Source of the DNA: CAZWKQ01 sp964634005
GTDB taxonomy: Bacteria; Bacteroidota; Bacteroidia; Bacteroidales; JACABE01
Assembly: GCA_964634005.1 (NCBI GenBank)
Contig: CAZWKQ010000003.1
Span: 1 to 64,000 of the forward strand
Direction of reading: 5' to 3'
Length of the DNA: 64,000 nt
This document shows positions 26,082 to 33,882 of this stretch, in pieces; position 1 is the first letter of the stretch; every line of letters begins with the position of its first letter. The notes under the pieces are model-generated. The model searched no databases. It was not told the origin of the DNA and was given only the letters and a program-made list of their open reading frames with translations. The translations under genes and the position numbers were made by a program.

Positions 26082-26762
26082 ATGGAAAAGAAAAAAACCG
26101 AAAAAGCAGACCTTGAGAACAAAAAAGCATTGTTCTTCCAAATAGGTTTAGTTTTATCATTAGGGTTGATGCTTTTTGCTTTTGAGTGGAAATCCTATGA
26201 TAAACAGGTAGCTGACTTAGGTCAAAGACAAGCTCAGGAGGTTCTTGAAGAGGTAGTTTTACAAACCCAACAAAATCAACCTCCACCACCTCCACCACCA
26301 CCTCAGCAAACAACAGTACTTCAGATTGTTGAAAACGATAAGGTAATCGAAAATGAGGTAAATGTCGATGCTGAAGCAAATCAAAAAACAGTTGTAGAAG
26401 AATATAAACCGACTGTAGTTGAAGAAAAAGAGGTAGAAGAGGTAGAAATATTTACGGTAGTTGAAGAGGCGCCCGGCTTTCCCGGTGGAGACGAAGCCAG
26501 AATTAAGTTCTTGCAGAACAATATTAAATATCCGCAAATGGCTCGTGAAAGTAATATTCAAGGAACTGTTTACGTAACATTTGTTGTTGAAAGAGACGGA
26601 AGAGTTACAGATGTTAGAGTTTTAAGAGGTATAGGCGGTGGTTGCGACGAAGAAGCAATAAGGGTTATCAAAGCTATGCCTAAATGGAATCCCGGAAAGC
26701 AAAGAGGAAAACCAGTTAGAGTTCAGTTTAATATGCCTATCAAATTTACTCTTGCCGGTTAA
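26082..26762 (+). CDS. tonB: TonB family energy transducer
   Basis: 226 residues. A basic N-terminus precedes one membrane anchor (about 21-41, FQIGLVLSLGLMLFAFEW). A periplasmic spacer follows with a run of eight prolines (about 67-74) and Glu/Val-rich repeats. The TonB C-terminal domain runs from about 130 to 226: IKYPQMARESNIQGTVYVTF, then VKAMPKWNPGKQ-like residues (IKAMPKWNPGKQ), then MPIKFTL. It transmits proton-motive force from ExbB/ExbD to outer-membrane transporters. exbB/exbD are not in the window, so it is probably one of several TonB paralogs. A strong bidirectional hairpin follows. Confidence 0.93.
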   Translation: MEKKKTEKADLENKKALFFQIGLVLSLGLMLFAFEWKSYDKQVADLGQRQAQEVLEEVVLQTQQNQPPPPPPPPQQTTVLQIVENDKVIENEVNVDAEANQKTVVEEYKPTVVEEKEVEEVEIFTVVEEAPGFPGGDEARIKFLQNNIKYPQMARESNIQGTVYVTFVVERDGRVTDVRVLRGIGGGCDEEAIRVIKAMPKWNPGKQRGKPVRVQFNMPIKFTLAG

Positions 26763-26784
26763 TTTTAAAGATATAATTAAAAAC

Positions 26785-26814
26785 AAAAAAGGCTGCTCAA
26801 AGCAGCCTTTTTTT
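26785..26814. terminator. Bidirectional intrinsic terminator between tonB and fabD
   Basis: GGCTGCT-CAA-AGCAGCC is flanked by A6 on the left and T7 on the right, so it works on both strands. It lies between the convergent ends of tonB (26762) and fabD (26818). Confidence 0.9.
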
Positions 26815-26817
26815 ATT

Positions 26818-27702
26818 TTATAGTTGAGCACTAAAAGCTTCAACATTGGGATTTACTTTTTTGACAAGGCCTTGTAGCACAGTTCCGGGACCAACTTCAA
26901 TAAAAGTTGACGCTCCGTCTGCAATCATATTTATTGCTATTTGAGTCCATTTCACGGGTGAAGTGAGTTGTGCAATCAGGTTTTCTTTTATAATGTCAGG
27001 GTTAGTTGTTGCAATAGCATTAACATTCTGATAAATCGGGCATATTGGATTATTAAATGAAGTAGAATTAATAGCCTCTGCAAGTTCTAATCGTGCAGGT
27101 TCCATTAGTGGAGAATGAAAAGCTCCTCCAACTTTTAAGGGTAATGCTCTTTTTGCTCCGGCAGCTTTAAGTCTTTCGCAAGCAATTTCAATACCTTTTA
27201 CAGATCCTGAAATGACTAACTGACCAGGGCTGTTATAATTTGCAGGAACAACAATTTCTTCAATATCTTTACATATTTCCTCTACTTTATTGTCATCTAA
27301 ACCAAGTATTGCTGCCATTGTTGAAGGTTCTTTTTCGCATGCTTTCTGCATTGCATTTGCTCTTTTCGATACAAGTACTAAACCGTCTTCAAAAGACAAT
27401 GTTTTGTTGGCAACTAATGCTGAAAATTCGCCGAGTGAATGACCTGCAACCATGTCGGGAACAAACTTTTCGCCTAATGTAACTGCAAGAATTACTGAAT
27501 GCAGAAATATTGCAGGCTGAGTTACTTTAGTCTGTACTAAGTCTTCAGGAGTTCCGTTAAACATAAGATCTGTAATACGGAAACCTAATATTTCATTTGC
27601 TTTTTCAAATAGATCTTTTGCTTCTTTATTACTGTCATAAAGATCTTTACCCATACCAACATACTGTGCGCCTTGGCCGGGGAAGATATATGCTTTTTTC
27701 AT
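26818..27702 (-). CDS. fabD: Malonyl-CoA:ACP transacylase
   Basis: 294 residues. It moves malonyl from CoA to acyl carrier protein for fatty-acid elongation in the cytoplasm. Landmarks: FPGQGAQYVGMG at the N-terminus, the nucleophile elbow GHSLGEFSAL with active Ser near 89, and GGAFHSPLM with the catalytic His. EVGPGTVLQGLVKK is the C-terminal loop. The length fits the family. The gene follows the BI-1 gene by 27 bp on the minus strand and may share its transcript; no other fab genes are adjacent. Confidence 0.96.
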   Translation of the reverse strand: MKKAYIFPGQGAQYVGMGKDLYDSNKEAKDLFEKANEILGFRITDLMFNGTPEDLVQTKVTQPAIFLHSVILAVTLGEKFVPDMVAGHSLGEFSALVANKTLSFEDGLVLVSKRANAMQKACEKEPSTMAAILGLDDNKVEEICKDIEEIVVPANYNSPGQLVISGSVKGIEIACERLKAAGAKRALPLKVGGAFHSPLMEPARLELAEAINSTSFNNPICPIYQNVNAIATTNPDIIKENLIAQLTSPVKWTQIAINMIADGASTFIEVGPGTVLQGLVKKVNPNVEAFSAQL

Positions 27703-27729
27703 ATTTTAATATTTTGTTATTAAATGAAA

Positions 27730-28455
27730 TTACTTTTTATTGCCTAAAAAGCGGAGTAAAAATAAAAATAAATTTATAAAGTCAAGATAAAGAGTTAAAG
27801 CACCCATAATCATCATTTTTTTTGTATTCTCATGTCCGTAAATAGTGCCTTCACCTATTCTTTTAAGTTTCTGTACGTCCCAAGCAGTAAGGCCTGTAAA
27901 AACCAGTACTCCGATAAAGCTTATAATATAATCAAATTGACTGCTTTTAAGGAAAAAATTAACAATACTCGCAATTATTATTCCAATAAGTCCCATGAAC
28001 ATTATTGAGCCGAATTTTGTCAGATCGGTTTTTGTTGTGTATCCTGCAATTGCCATAATTCCAAACATTCCCGCCGCTATTGCAAATGTTGTTGCGATAG
28101 AACCAAGACTGTAAATCAGAAAAATAAAGCTCAAACTCATTCCCATCAGAACTGAGTATATCGTAAATAATAGTGTTACAGCAGTTGCAGATAGTCGATG
28201 AAATCCTAATCCCATAATCAAAACAAAACCTAATGGAGCAAATAAAATTATATAACCTAATATAGTGAACCCGTTTGAATTAATCAATAAACTTAATAAT
28301 GATTCATTAGTGGCAAATAACCAGGCTGTAAGGGCAGTAACTGTTAATGCCAAAAACATCCAAGAAAAAACTCCGGATAAAAATGTTCTTGTTGTGTCAG
28401 CAGCCTGATAAGTGCTTTCTGAAATGAATGTATTTTTGGATTTATTTTCTAACAT
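27730..28455 (-). CDS. Bax inhibitor-1/YccA family membrane protein
   Basis: 241 residues with seven hydrophobic helices filling nearly the whole chain after a short N-terminus (FLSGVFSWMFLALTVTALTAW begins helix 1; the rest follow at even spacing). The family signature near the C-terminus, FTGLTAWDVQKLKRIG, carries the conserved acidic residue tied to pH-dependent calcium leak in BsYetJ. YccA-type members interact with the FtsH protease. Precise role here unknown. A minus-strand -7-like TAATTTTG lies at 28488-28481, just before the start. Confidence 0.9.
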   Translation of the reverse strand: MLENKSKNTFISESTYQAADTTRTFLSGVFSWMFLALTVTALTAWLFATNESLLSLLINSNGFTILGYIILFAPLGFVLIMGLGFHRLSATAVTLLFTIYSVLMGMSLSFIFLIYSLGSIATTFAIAAGMFGIMAIAGYTTKTDLTKFGSIMFMGLIGIIIASIVNFFLKSSQFDYIISFIGVLVFTGLTAWDVQKLKRIGEGTIYGHENTKKMMIMGALTLYLDFINLFLFLLRFLGNKK

Positions 28456-28504
28456 AATTCTAAATATTAAAATTTTATGACAAAATTAATAAAATATAAC
28501 AAAA

Positions 28505-28554
28505 AAAACAGTTTATCTGAGATGAATATTTTTCAGAGCCAGATAAACTGTTTT
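28505..28554 (-). terminator. Terminator of the cytochrome bd operon
   Basis: AAAACAGTTTATCT (28505-28518) and AGATAAACTGTTTT (28541-28554) are perfect 14-bp inverted arms. On the minus strand the second arm runs into eight or more Us. It lies downstream of the small ORF at 28574. Confidence 0.75.
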
Positions 28555-28573
28555 AAACTTATTTTGTAATTTT

Positions 28574-28687
28574 TTAATCTTTTAAAATCTTTTTTTCTAG
28601 TTTATTTACAGCAAACACTGATAATTTATAACTTATATAAATTAATACTGGCCAGCTTAAAAACCATAATATTTCTGTTAAATACAT
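28574..28687 (-). CDS. 37-residue single-pass membrane peptide, CydX-like
   Basis: A complete small ORF starts 20 bases after the cydB stop and inside the cyd transcription unit, before its terminator. It encodes 37 residues: MYLTEILWFLSWPVLI begins it, one membrane helix spans about residues 5-27, and a Lys-rich cytoplasmic tail ends in KKILKD. The aromatic-rich N-terminus (Y2, W8, W12) and the size recall CydX/CioX-type third subunits of cytochrome bd, which are one-helix peptides of 30-50 residues encoded after cydB. Sequence identity to CydX is not evident, so the assignment rests on position, size and topology. Confidence 0.65.
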   Translation of the reverse strand: MYLTEILWFLSWPVLIYISYKLSVFAVNKLEKKILKD

Positions 28688-28707
28688 AATAAAAACAATT
28701 TAGGTTA

Positions 28708-29871
28708 TTAATATAAATGAGTTTCTTCTTCCATTTCTTTGATGTCAATCTTTTTGTTGTTGATTGATTTCCAAGCATAATAAATATAGGCAATTACAAA
28801 TGGAACAAGCAATGAAACATAGCTCATTACGGTTAAGGTGAATTTGCTTGATGAACTATTTTCTATTGTCAACGAGCTTTGTATATCGTATAATGAGGGA
28901 TAATAAGCTGTATTGTTAAACCCTGCAATAATAAACAATACAAATACTGTAAGAATTGTCCCTATACCTGAAAACCAAATCCCTTTATGAGATTCACTAA
29001 TTAACGTTTTTAATATTCCAAAAAGAACCAGAACCACGCCAACTAAGAATAAAATCAATGCAATAGGCATTTGCAGCAAATTGTTTAAATATTTGTTACT
29101 TTCCATAAAAACTTGCTTTGTGGCAGGGTTTACAGCAAAACCATCAATTAAAAACAGTTTAATAATAAAGAACAAAAAGAAAATCAGGAAAGGTATTGTA
29201 TTATAAATCAGTTGTTTTTTGGAACGTTTTAAGATTTCTTCGCTGTTGATATTGTTTATGAAATATAATGTTCCAAGTATTCTTGCAAGAAAAAACACAG
29301 ATAATCCGAGAGCAACATTATGAAAATTCAAAACTGCTTCCAATCCGTAAGCAGGTCCTTCCCAAGTCGAAATTACAGGAAGTTTATTAGCCGTTATATC
29401 AACAAGGTTTATTTTGTCAACTTTGAAATTAGCACCTGTAAAGAATGTAGCAACAGCAGTTCCAAGCAGAATTGTGCCAAAAGCACCGTTTATATAAAGA
29501 AATACTTCATATGTTCTTTGTCCTAAAAAGTTATTAGGTTTAGAGCGAAACTCGTATGCAATTGCTTGAATGACAAAACAAAGCAAAATTGCCATCCAAA
29601 CCCAATAAGCACCCCCGAAACTTGTAGAGTAGAACAATGGAAAAGAAGCAAAAATTGCACCTCCAAAGGTAACTAAAGTAGTAAATGTAAATTCCCATTT
29701 TCTACCAAGTGAGTTCACAATCATTTTTCGTTGCATTTCGTCTTTGCCTAATGAATAAATAAGGGTTTGTCCTCCTTGAACAAAAAGAAGAAATACTAAA
29801 ATTCCTCCCAGTAATGATACTATAATCCACCAATACTGTTGTAATGCAAAATGTGATAAAGTTTCAAACAT
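28708..29871 (-). CDS. cydB: Cytochrome bd ubiquinol/menaquinol oxidase subunit II
   Basis: 387 residues with about nine membrane helices. Subunit II pairs with CydA in the high-affinity terminal oxidase that reduces O2 to water at low oxygen. Recognisable features are WWIIVSLLGGILVFLLFVQGG-type first helix (WWIIVSLLGGILVFL), the GRKWEFTFTTLVTFGGAIFA-region (GRKWEFTFTTLVTFGG), and FRSKPNN after helix 3, typical of the family. Its ATG overlaps the cydA stop by one base (TAATG), so translation is coupled. It is slightly longer at the C-terminal acidic tail than E. coli CydB. Confidence 0.95.
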   Translation of the reverse strand: MFETLSHFALQQYWWIIVSLLGGILVFLLFVQGGQTLIYSLGKDEMQRKMIVNSLGRKWEFTFTTLVTFGGAIFASFPLFYSTSFGGAYWVWMAILLCFVIQAIAYEFRSKPNNFLGQRTYEVFLYINGAFGTILLGTAVATFFTGANFKVDKINLVDITANKLPVISTWEGPAYGLEAVLNFHNVALGLSVFFLARILGTLYFINNINSEEILKRSKKQLIYNTIPFLIFFLFFIIKLFLIDGFAVNPATKQVFMESNKYLNNLLQMPIALILFLVGVVLVLFGILKTLISESHKGIWFSGIGTILTVFVLFIIAGFNNTAYYPSLYDIQSSLTIENSSSSKFTLTVMSYVSLLVPFVIAYIYYAWKSINNKKIDIKEMEEETHLY

Positions 29872-31448
29872 TATTTGGTTCCTCCATCTTTAGGTCCTAT
29901 TTTAATTTGTTTTGTCATTATTTTTACTTCTGCAATTAATAGTGCCGTGAAAATTAATGCAAATAAGAAGAAAGTAATTTTTACCGATGAAGCGTCAATT
30001 TGCGATACTGCGGCAATTGTTGGCATTACGTCTTGAATTACCCATGGTTGTCGGCCAACTTCAGCTACTACCCAACCTGCTTGCGATGCTATATATGCTA
30101 AAGGTATTGTTATTATTGAAAGCCAAAGCAACCATTTATTATTTTCGAGTTGTTTTTTGTATAAAAAGAATAGTATTATTACAAAGAAAGCCAAGAAATA
30201 AAATCCTAAAGCAACCATTATATGAAAACTGTAAAATGTTAACGGAATATTAGGAATAATGTCTTCGGGTTTATTCAAATAGCCATAACCAAAATACTTG
30301 AAATATTCGTTTAAAAATACTTTTCCTTCATCAGTGTTTTTGTCGAATTTCATGGCAAGGGCCGATAGTTTTTCTTTGTCGCCCGATTTTTTTGCTTCTT
30401 TGTATTCTCTGAGAGTATTAATTGCAACCCTGCCTCTTTCAATTTTCTCTGTTGCCGACATTATGTTGAATTCTTTATTGCCGTTTGCTAAATCGTAAAC
30501 CCCAGGTACAAAAGCATCAGAGTTTTTATAACCCAGTAATGATAATAGTTTTGGTATTTCTACTTTGAATATATAAGGATCTTTATTATCATTAAATTCT
30601 TTTGACGGGTTTAATGCTCCAACAACAACTAATCCGGCTCCTTGTTTTCCGTTGTACAAACCTTCCATCGCAGCTAATTTCATTGGTTGTTTTTGGGCAA
30701 CTTCATATGCTGAACCATCGCCTGTTAAAGTAAGAAACAAGCCTGAAATTAATCCAAAAGTAGCCGCAATTGCCATACTTCTTTTTGCAAAAACTATTTC
30801 ACGCTTTTTCATCAAAAACCAAGCACTAACTCCGATTACAAATAAAGCAGCAAGCACATATCCCGATGAAATTGTATGTAGAAATTTATTTATAGCAACC
30901 GGAGAAAATAAAACATCCCAGAAGTTGTGCATTTCATTTCTTGCAGTGTCGGGATTAAAGTGCATTCCGGCAGGATATTGCATCCAAGCATTTGCAACTA
31001 AAATCCATAGTGCTGATAAGTTTGCACCAACTGCTACCAACCATGTTGATAAAAGATGAAATTTTTTGCTTACTTTATTCCATCCGAAAAACATAACTGC
31101 AATGAATGTCGATTCCATGAAAAATGCCAGAATTCCTTCAATAGCAAGAGGTGCTCCGAAAATATCACCAACAAACCATGAATAATTCGACCAGTTTGTT
31201 CCGAATTCAAATTCAAGAATAATTCCTGTAGCAACTCCGATTGCAAAGTTAATTCCGAACAATGTCATCCAGAATTTTGTAATTCTTTTCCATTCAGGAT
31301 TGCCAGTTTTTACGTAGATAGTCTCCATTATGGCTATTATAAAAGCCAAACCGAGTGTAAGTGGGACAAAAACCCAATGATAAATAGCCGTTAAAGCAAA
31401 TTGCCCTCGCGACCAATCAACAGTTGATAAATCTAAATTCTCTAACAT
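29871..31448 (-). CDS. cydA: Cytochrome bd oxidase subunit I
   Basis: 525 residues with nine or so membrane helices. It carries the three hemes and the quinol site. AIYHWVFVPLTLG contains the heme ligand His (about H24). FGTNWSNYSWFVGDIFGAPLAIEG lies in the second conserved block (GTNW, then EGILAFFMES). GRQPWVIQDVMPT is the highly conserved motif after the Q loop. The Q-loop region (about 270-390) is of the short/variable Bacteroidota type and carries many charged residues. It follows the DUF4492 gene closely and overlaps cydB. With class II RNR nearby, it fits microaerobic or fluctuating oxygen use. Confidence 0.96.
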   Translation of the reverse strand: MLENLDLSTVDWSRGQFALTAIYHWVFVPLTLGLAFIIAIMETIYVKTGNPEWKRITKFWMTLFGINFAIGVATGIILEFEFGTNWSNYSWFVGDIFGAPLAIEGILAFFMESTFIAVMFFGWNKVSKKFHLLSTWLVAVGANLSALWILVANAWMQYPAGMHFNPDTARNEMHNFWDVLFSPVAINKFLHTISSGYVLAALFVIGVSAWFLMKKREIVFAKRSMAIAATFGLISGLFLTLTGDGSAYEVAQKQPMKLAAMEGLYNGKQGAGLVVVGALNPSKEFNDNKDPYIFKVEIPKLLSLLGYKNSDAFVPGVYDLANGNKEFNIMSATEKIERGRVAINTLREYKEAKKSGDKEKLSALAMKFDKNTDEGKVFLNEYFKYFGYGYLNKPEDIIPNIPLTFYSFHIMVALGFYFLAFFVIILFFLYKKQLENNKWLLWLSIITIPLAYIASQAGWVVAEVGRQPWVIQDVMPTIAAVSQIDASSVKITFFLFALIFTALLIAEVKIMTKQIKIGPKDGGTK

Positions 31449-31456
31449 ATTTATTT

Positions 31457-31675
31457 TTATTTAGTTAATTGTTCCAATACATAATTACCACGTTCTTTAT
31501 CAGAATCAAAATTCTTTTTTAAAAAATTAGGGAAAAAAAATAGTTTCAGCACGGCAAACATTATAAAGAGTTTTATAAAGATTATTAGCCATAGTTTTTT
31601 ACCAATCGTCATACTTCGAAAACCATCGTAATAGAAGTAAAATATTTTAAAAAAAACATTAGTAATTTTTTTCAT
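31457..31675 (-). CDS. DUF4492 small membrane protein of the cyd operon
   Basis: The ATG at 31675 gives 72 residues; an in-frame ATG at 31705 would add ten but overlaps a perfect -7 promoter element, so the shorter form is preferred. It has one membrane helix (about 29-47, KLWLIIFIKLFIMFAVLKLF) preceded by FYYDGFRSMTIGK, the hallmark of DUF4492, and followed by FFPNFLKK and a charged tail. The family is typically encoded just upstream of cydA in Bacteroidota, as here (8 bp gap). It presumably assists assembly or stability of the oxidase, but I know of no direct test. Confidence 0.85.
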   Translation of the reverse strand: MKKITNVFFKIFYFYYDGFRSMTIGKKLWLIIFIKLFIMFAVLKLFFFPNFLKKNFDSDKERGNYVLEQLTK

Positions 31676-31702
31676 AAAAATATCAAGACTGTAACTTAAA
31701 GT

Positions 31703-31710
31703 CAAATTTA
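31703..31710 (-). promoter_or_regulatory. -7 element TAAATTTG for the cyd operon
   Basis: A perfect minus-strand TAnnTTTG lies 27 bases before the preferred DUF4492 start. No TTG sits at exactly 19 bp. Its position argues against the upstream ATG at 31705. Confidence 0.45.
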
Positions 31711-31841
31711 CTTAACTACAAACAATCTTTTTTACAAAATGTTCTTTCTTATTTTTATTAACAAAATAACGATATTATATAATTTGCAGATATTTAGTGA
31801 AATAACAGGTTATTTATAATTATTATAAATTTTGTTTCGGT

Positions 31842-31872
31842 AAAAAAAAAAGGCTGTCTTATTCGACAGCCT
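31842..31872 (-). terminator. Intrinsic terminator of the 31898 gene
   Basis: AGGCTGTC-TTATTC-GACAGCCT (31851-31872) is followed on the minus strand by ten Us. The opposite side has CTTTTT, so it may also act weakly on the plus strand. Confidence 0.88.
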
Positions 31873-31897
31873 CTTTTTATAAATAAATGTTATTGTA

Positions 31898-33727
31898 TTA
31901 CTGAACAATCATTTTTAGTGTTTTGCTATAATTATCGGCTTTAAGTGTATAGAAATAAGTGCCTGATGTTAAATTGCTAACGTTAATTTCAATATTGTGA
32001 TATCCTTCATTTTGAGTTCCTTCATTCAATTCCATAACTTTGCGACCTGTTAAGTCATAAATTTCCAAAGAAACTTTCGAGCGTTTGTTGAGCTGATATG
32101 AAATACGAGTTGAATTTTTAGCAGGGTTAGGAATATTTTGGAATACATTGGCAGTTGTTTTTTCGGCTTCATTAACGTTTGCGCTTGTAGAAGTGTTTAA
32201 ACGTATCATCGATGGGCGGCTACCCTTCGGATAGTAATACCATAGATTGTCAGTATCATAGATATACATTGTGTAATTTGGTTGTTCATTAGTTGAGCCT
32301 ATGGCTAACCAAACAGAATCTGAGCCTCCAAATGCTTGTACTGCTGCAAAATAAACTGAGTCTTTCAATAATTGTGGAAAAGTACCGTTGAAATCTAATG
32401 TAACAGCAACCGGATTGCTTGTAACATTTTGGTTGATTTGATTAGCAGTAATTGTATGATAATTTGATTCGGCAATCAATTGACGTTTCCATCCTTCATA
32501 AAGAAGAACTTTAACGATAGCTCCATTTGAAGTTCCTGATGCAACCACGAATGAAATTGAAGTTGCTTTAGTAGGGTTAGTAATTTCATATAAATTAGCT
32601 ATTTGATATGCATCCACATTTCCTCCCGTTGTACCGTTCCATGTACGCCATCCGTCAAAATTGTTGTGATCTCTCGAAAATACACCTGTTACATCGCTGT
32701 TTACAACAACTTTTGCAGTATCTTTATAAGGAGTTGGGTTAACAGCACTGCTTGATGCAGTTAATGCGAAAGAGTAAGAGCCTTGAGCAGACAATGTAAA
32801 GAAATCGGCTACTTCTAAAGTATCGTTTTGATTAAATGCAAGTGTAACAGGGTTTGTAGGATTTGAACTGGCTGAAGTATTTGTGGTTAATTCTTTTGCT
32901 GTTAAAGTAACATTATTTTGAGTTGCTGCTCCTGTATTTTTAATATCAGCTGCAAAAGTTACAGGGAAAGACTGTCCAAAAGGAATTTGAGTGTAACCAC
33001 TCCATTGGAAAGGAGCATCGAAAGTAACGTATCCGCTCCAAATACTTTGAAAATCCAAACGGTTTGGAATTAAATCTCCAACAGTTATATCGTCAATATA
33101 AAGTGCAGCACCGTCTGACCCAATATATTGGAAAGCAAGTTTAAAATTGGTTGAAGTAGCAAAATTGCTCAAATTAATAGCAAGTTTTTGATAGCTAAAG
33201 CTTGAAAAAGTTCCTGCACTATCTTCTTTCCATAATGTTGTCCATGTTGTACCACCGTTAGTACTTGCTTTGATAAAGAAATCATAGTTATTATTAGGAC
33301 TAACTCCCCAGTAATAACTCATGCTCCACCATAACTCAAGAACAGGAACAGTTAGTTGTGTAAGATCAAGTGTAGGTGTAATTAACCATTCATTTTGCTG
33401 AGCTAAAGATGGGTCGTATTCTACCATTGCACAGCTCGAACCTGAATGACCCGATGTTCCTTTTTTCCATTGATAGTTTGTGTTTGAATTTAAATTTTGT
33501 TTTGTCCAACCTGTAGGTGGGAATGTAGTTCCTTCAAACCCTTCATCAATTAAATTAGTTTTTGTTTGACTATTGAGGTATTCTGAAAATTTAAAAGGGT
33601 TATTTGTTGTTGGTTGATATACCCTTGAATCTTTCTGGAACATTTTTTCAGAAAGTTGTTTTGCATTCTGAGAAATTACAGAAAACGAAACTAATGTTGC
33701 AATTAATAATAATGTAAGTTTTTTCAT
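31898..33727 (-). CDS. Secreted adhesin-like T9SS type A substrate with choice-of-anchor J domain
   Basis: 609 residues. A signal peptide (about 1-19, ending SVISQ) is followed by a cleaved-adhesin/choice-of-anchor J jelly roll (about 60-220: DEGFEGTTFPPTGWTKQN, AMVEYDPS, NEWLITPTLDL, LYIDDITVG). A middle region with Ig-like/CARDB-type strands follows (NVTLTAKELTTNTS). The C-terminal ~80 residues are a type A sorting domain (NIPNPAKNSTRISY, LEIYDLTGRKVMEL, GTYFYTL). Expected to be exported through the T9SS to the surface or medium. No catalytic motif is visible, so a binding or matrix role is likelier than peptidase activity. Single-gene unit with its own promoter and terminator. Confidence 0.88.
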   Translation of the reverse strand: MKKLTLLLIATLVSFSVISQNAKQLSEKMFQKDSRVYQPTTNNPFKFSEYLNSQTKTNLIDEGFEGTTFPPTGWTKQNLNSNTNYQWKKGTSGHSGSSCAMVEYDPSLAQQNEWLITPTLDLTQLTVPVLELWWSMSYYWGVSPNNNYDFFIKASTNGGTTWTTLWKEDSAGTFSSFSYQKLAINLSNFATSTNFKLAFQYIGSDGAALYIDDITVGDLIPNRLDFQSIWSGYVTFDAPFQWSGYTQIPFGQSFPVTFAADIKNTGAATQNNVTLTAKELTTNTSASSNPTNPVTLAFNQNDTLEVADFFTLSAQGSYSFALTASSSAVNPTPYKDTAKVVVNSDVTGVFSRDHNNFDGWRTWNGTTGGNVDAYQIANLYEITNPTKATSISFVVASGTSNGAIVKVLLYEGWKRQLIAESNYHTITANQINQNVTSNPVAVTLDFNGTFPQLLKDSVYFAAVQAFGGSDSVWLAIGSTNEQPNYTMYIYDTDNLWYYYPKGSRPSMIRLNTSTSANVNEAEKTTANVFQNIPNPAKNSTRISYQLNKRSKVSLEIYDLTGRKVMELNEGTQNEGYHNIEINVSNLTSGTYFYTLKADNYSKTLKMIVQ

Positions 33728-33765
33728 CTTTTATGAAATTTTTGTTGTTAAAATATTTATTGCTA

Positions 33766-33795
33766 CAAAGATATACTCTTTAACATTAAATTCAA
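33766..33795 (-). promoter_or_regulatory. Promoter of the 31898 T9SS substrate gene
   Basis: On the minus strand, TTG (33795-33793), exactly 19 bp, then a perfect -7 TATCTTTG (33773-33766). This is one of the best matches to the Bacteroidota consensus in the window, 38 bases before the start codon. Confidence 0.68.
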
Positions 33796-33882
33796 CAAAA
33801 ATTTAACATTTTTAAAGAAAAAAACGACGAAGATAAGTTTTTAATGGACGATTACGACAAAAAGTAGTTTAAAGAAAATATA

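Noticed and set aside
25969..26379. 136-codon minus-strand frame
   Set aside because: Overlaps the end of vanZ and the start of tonB on the opposite strand, with no family features.
26259..26561. 100-codon minus-strand frame rich in Trp and Arg
   Set aside because: It is the antisense of the proline-rich TonB spacer, which explains the composition.
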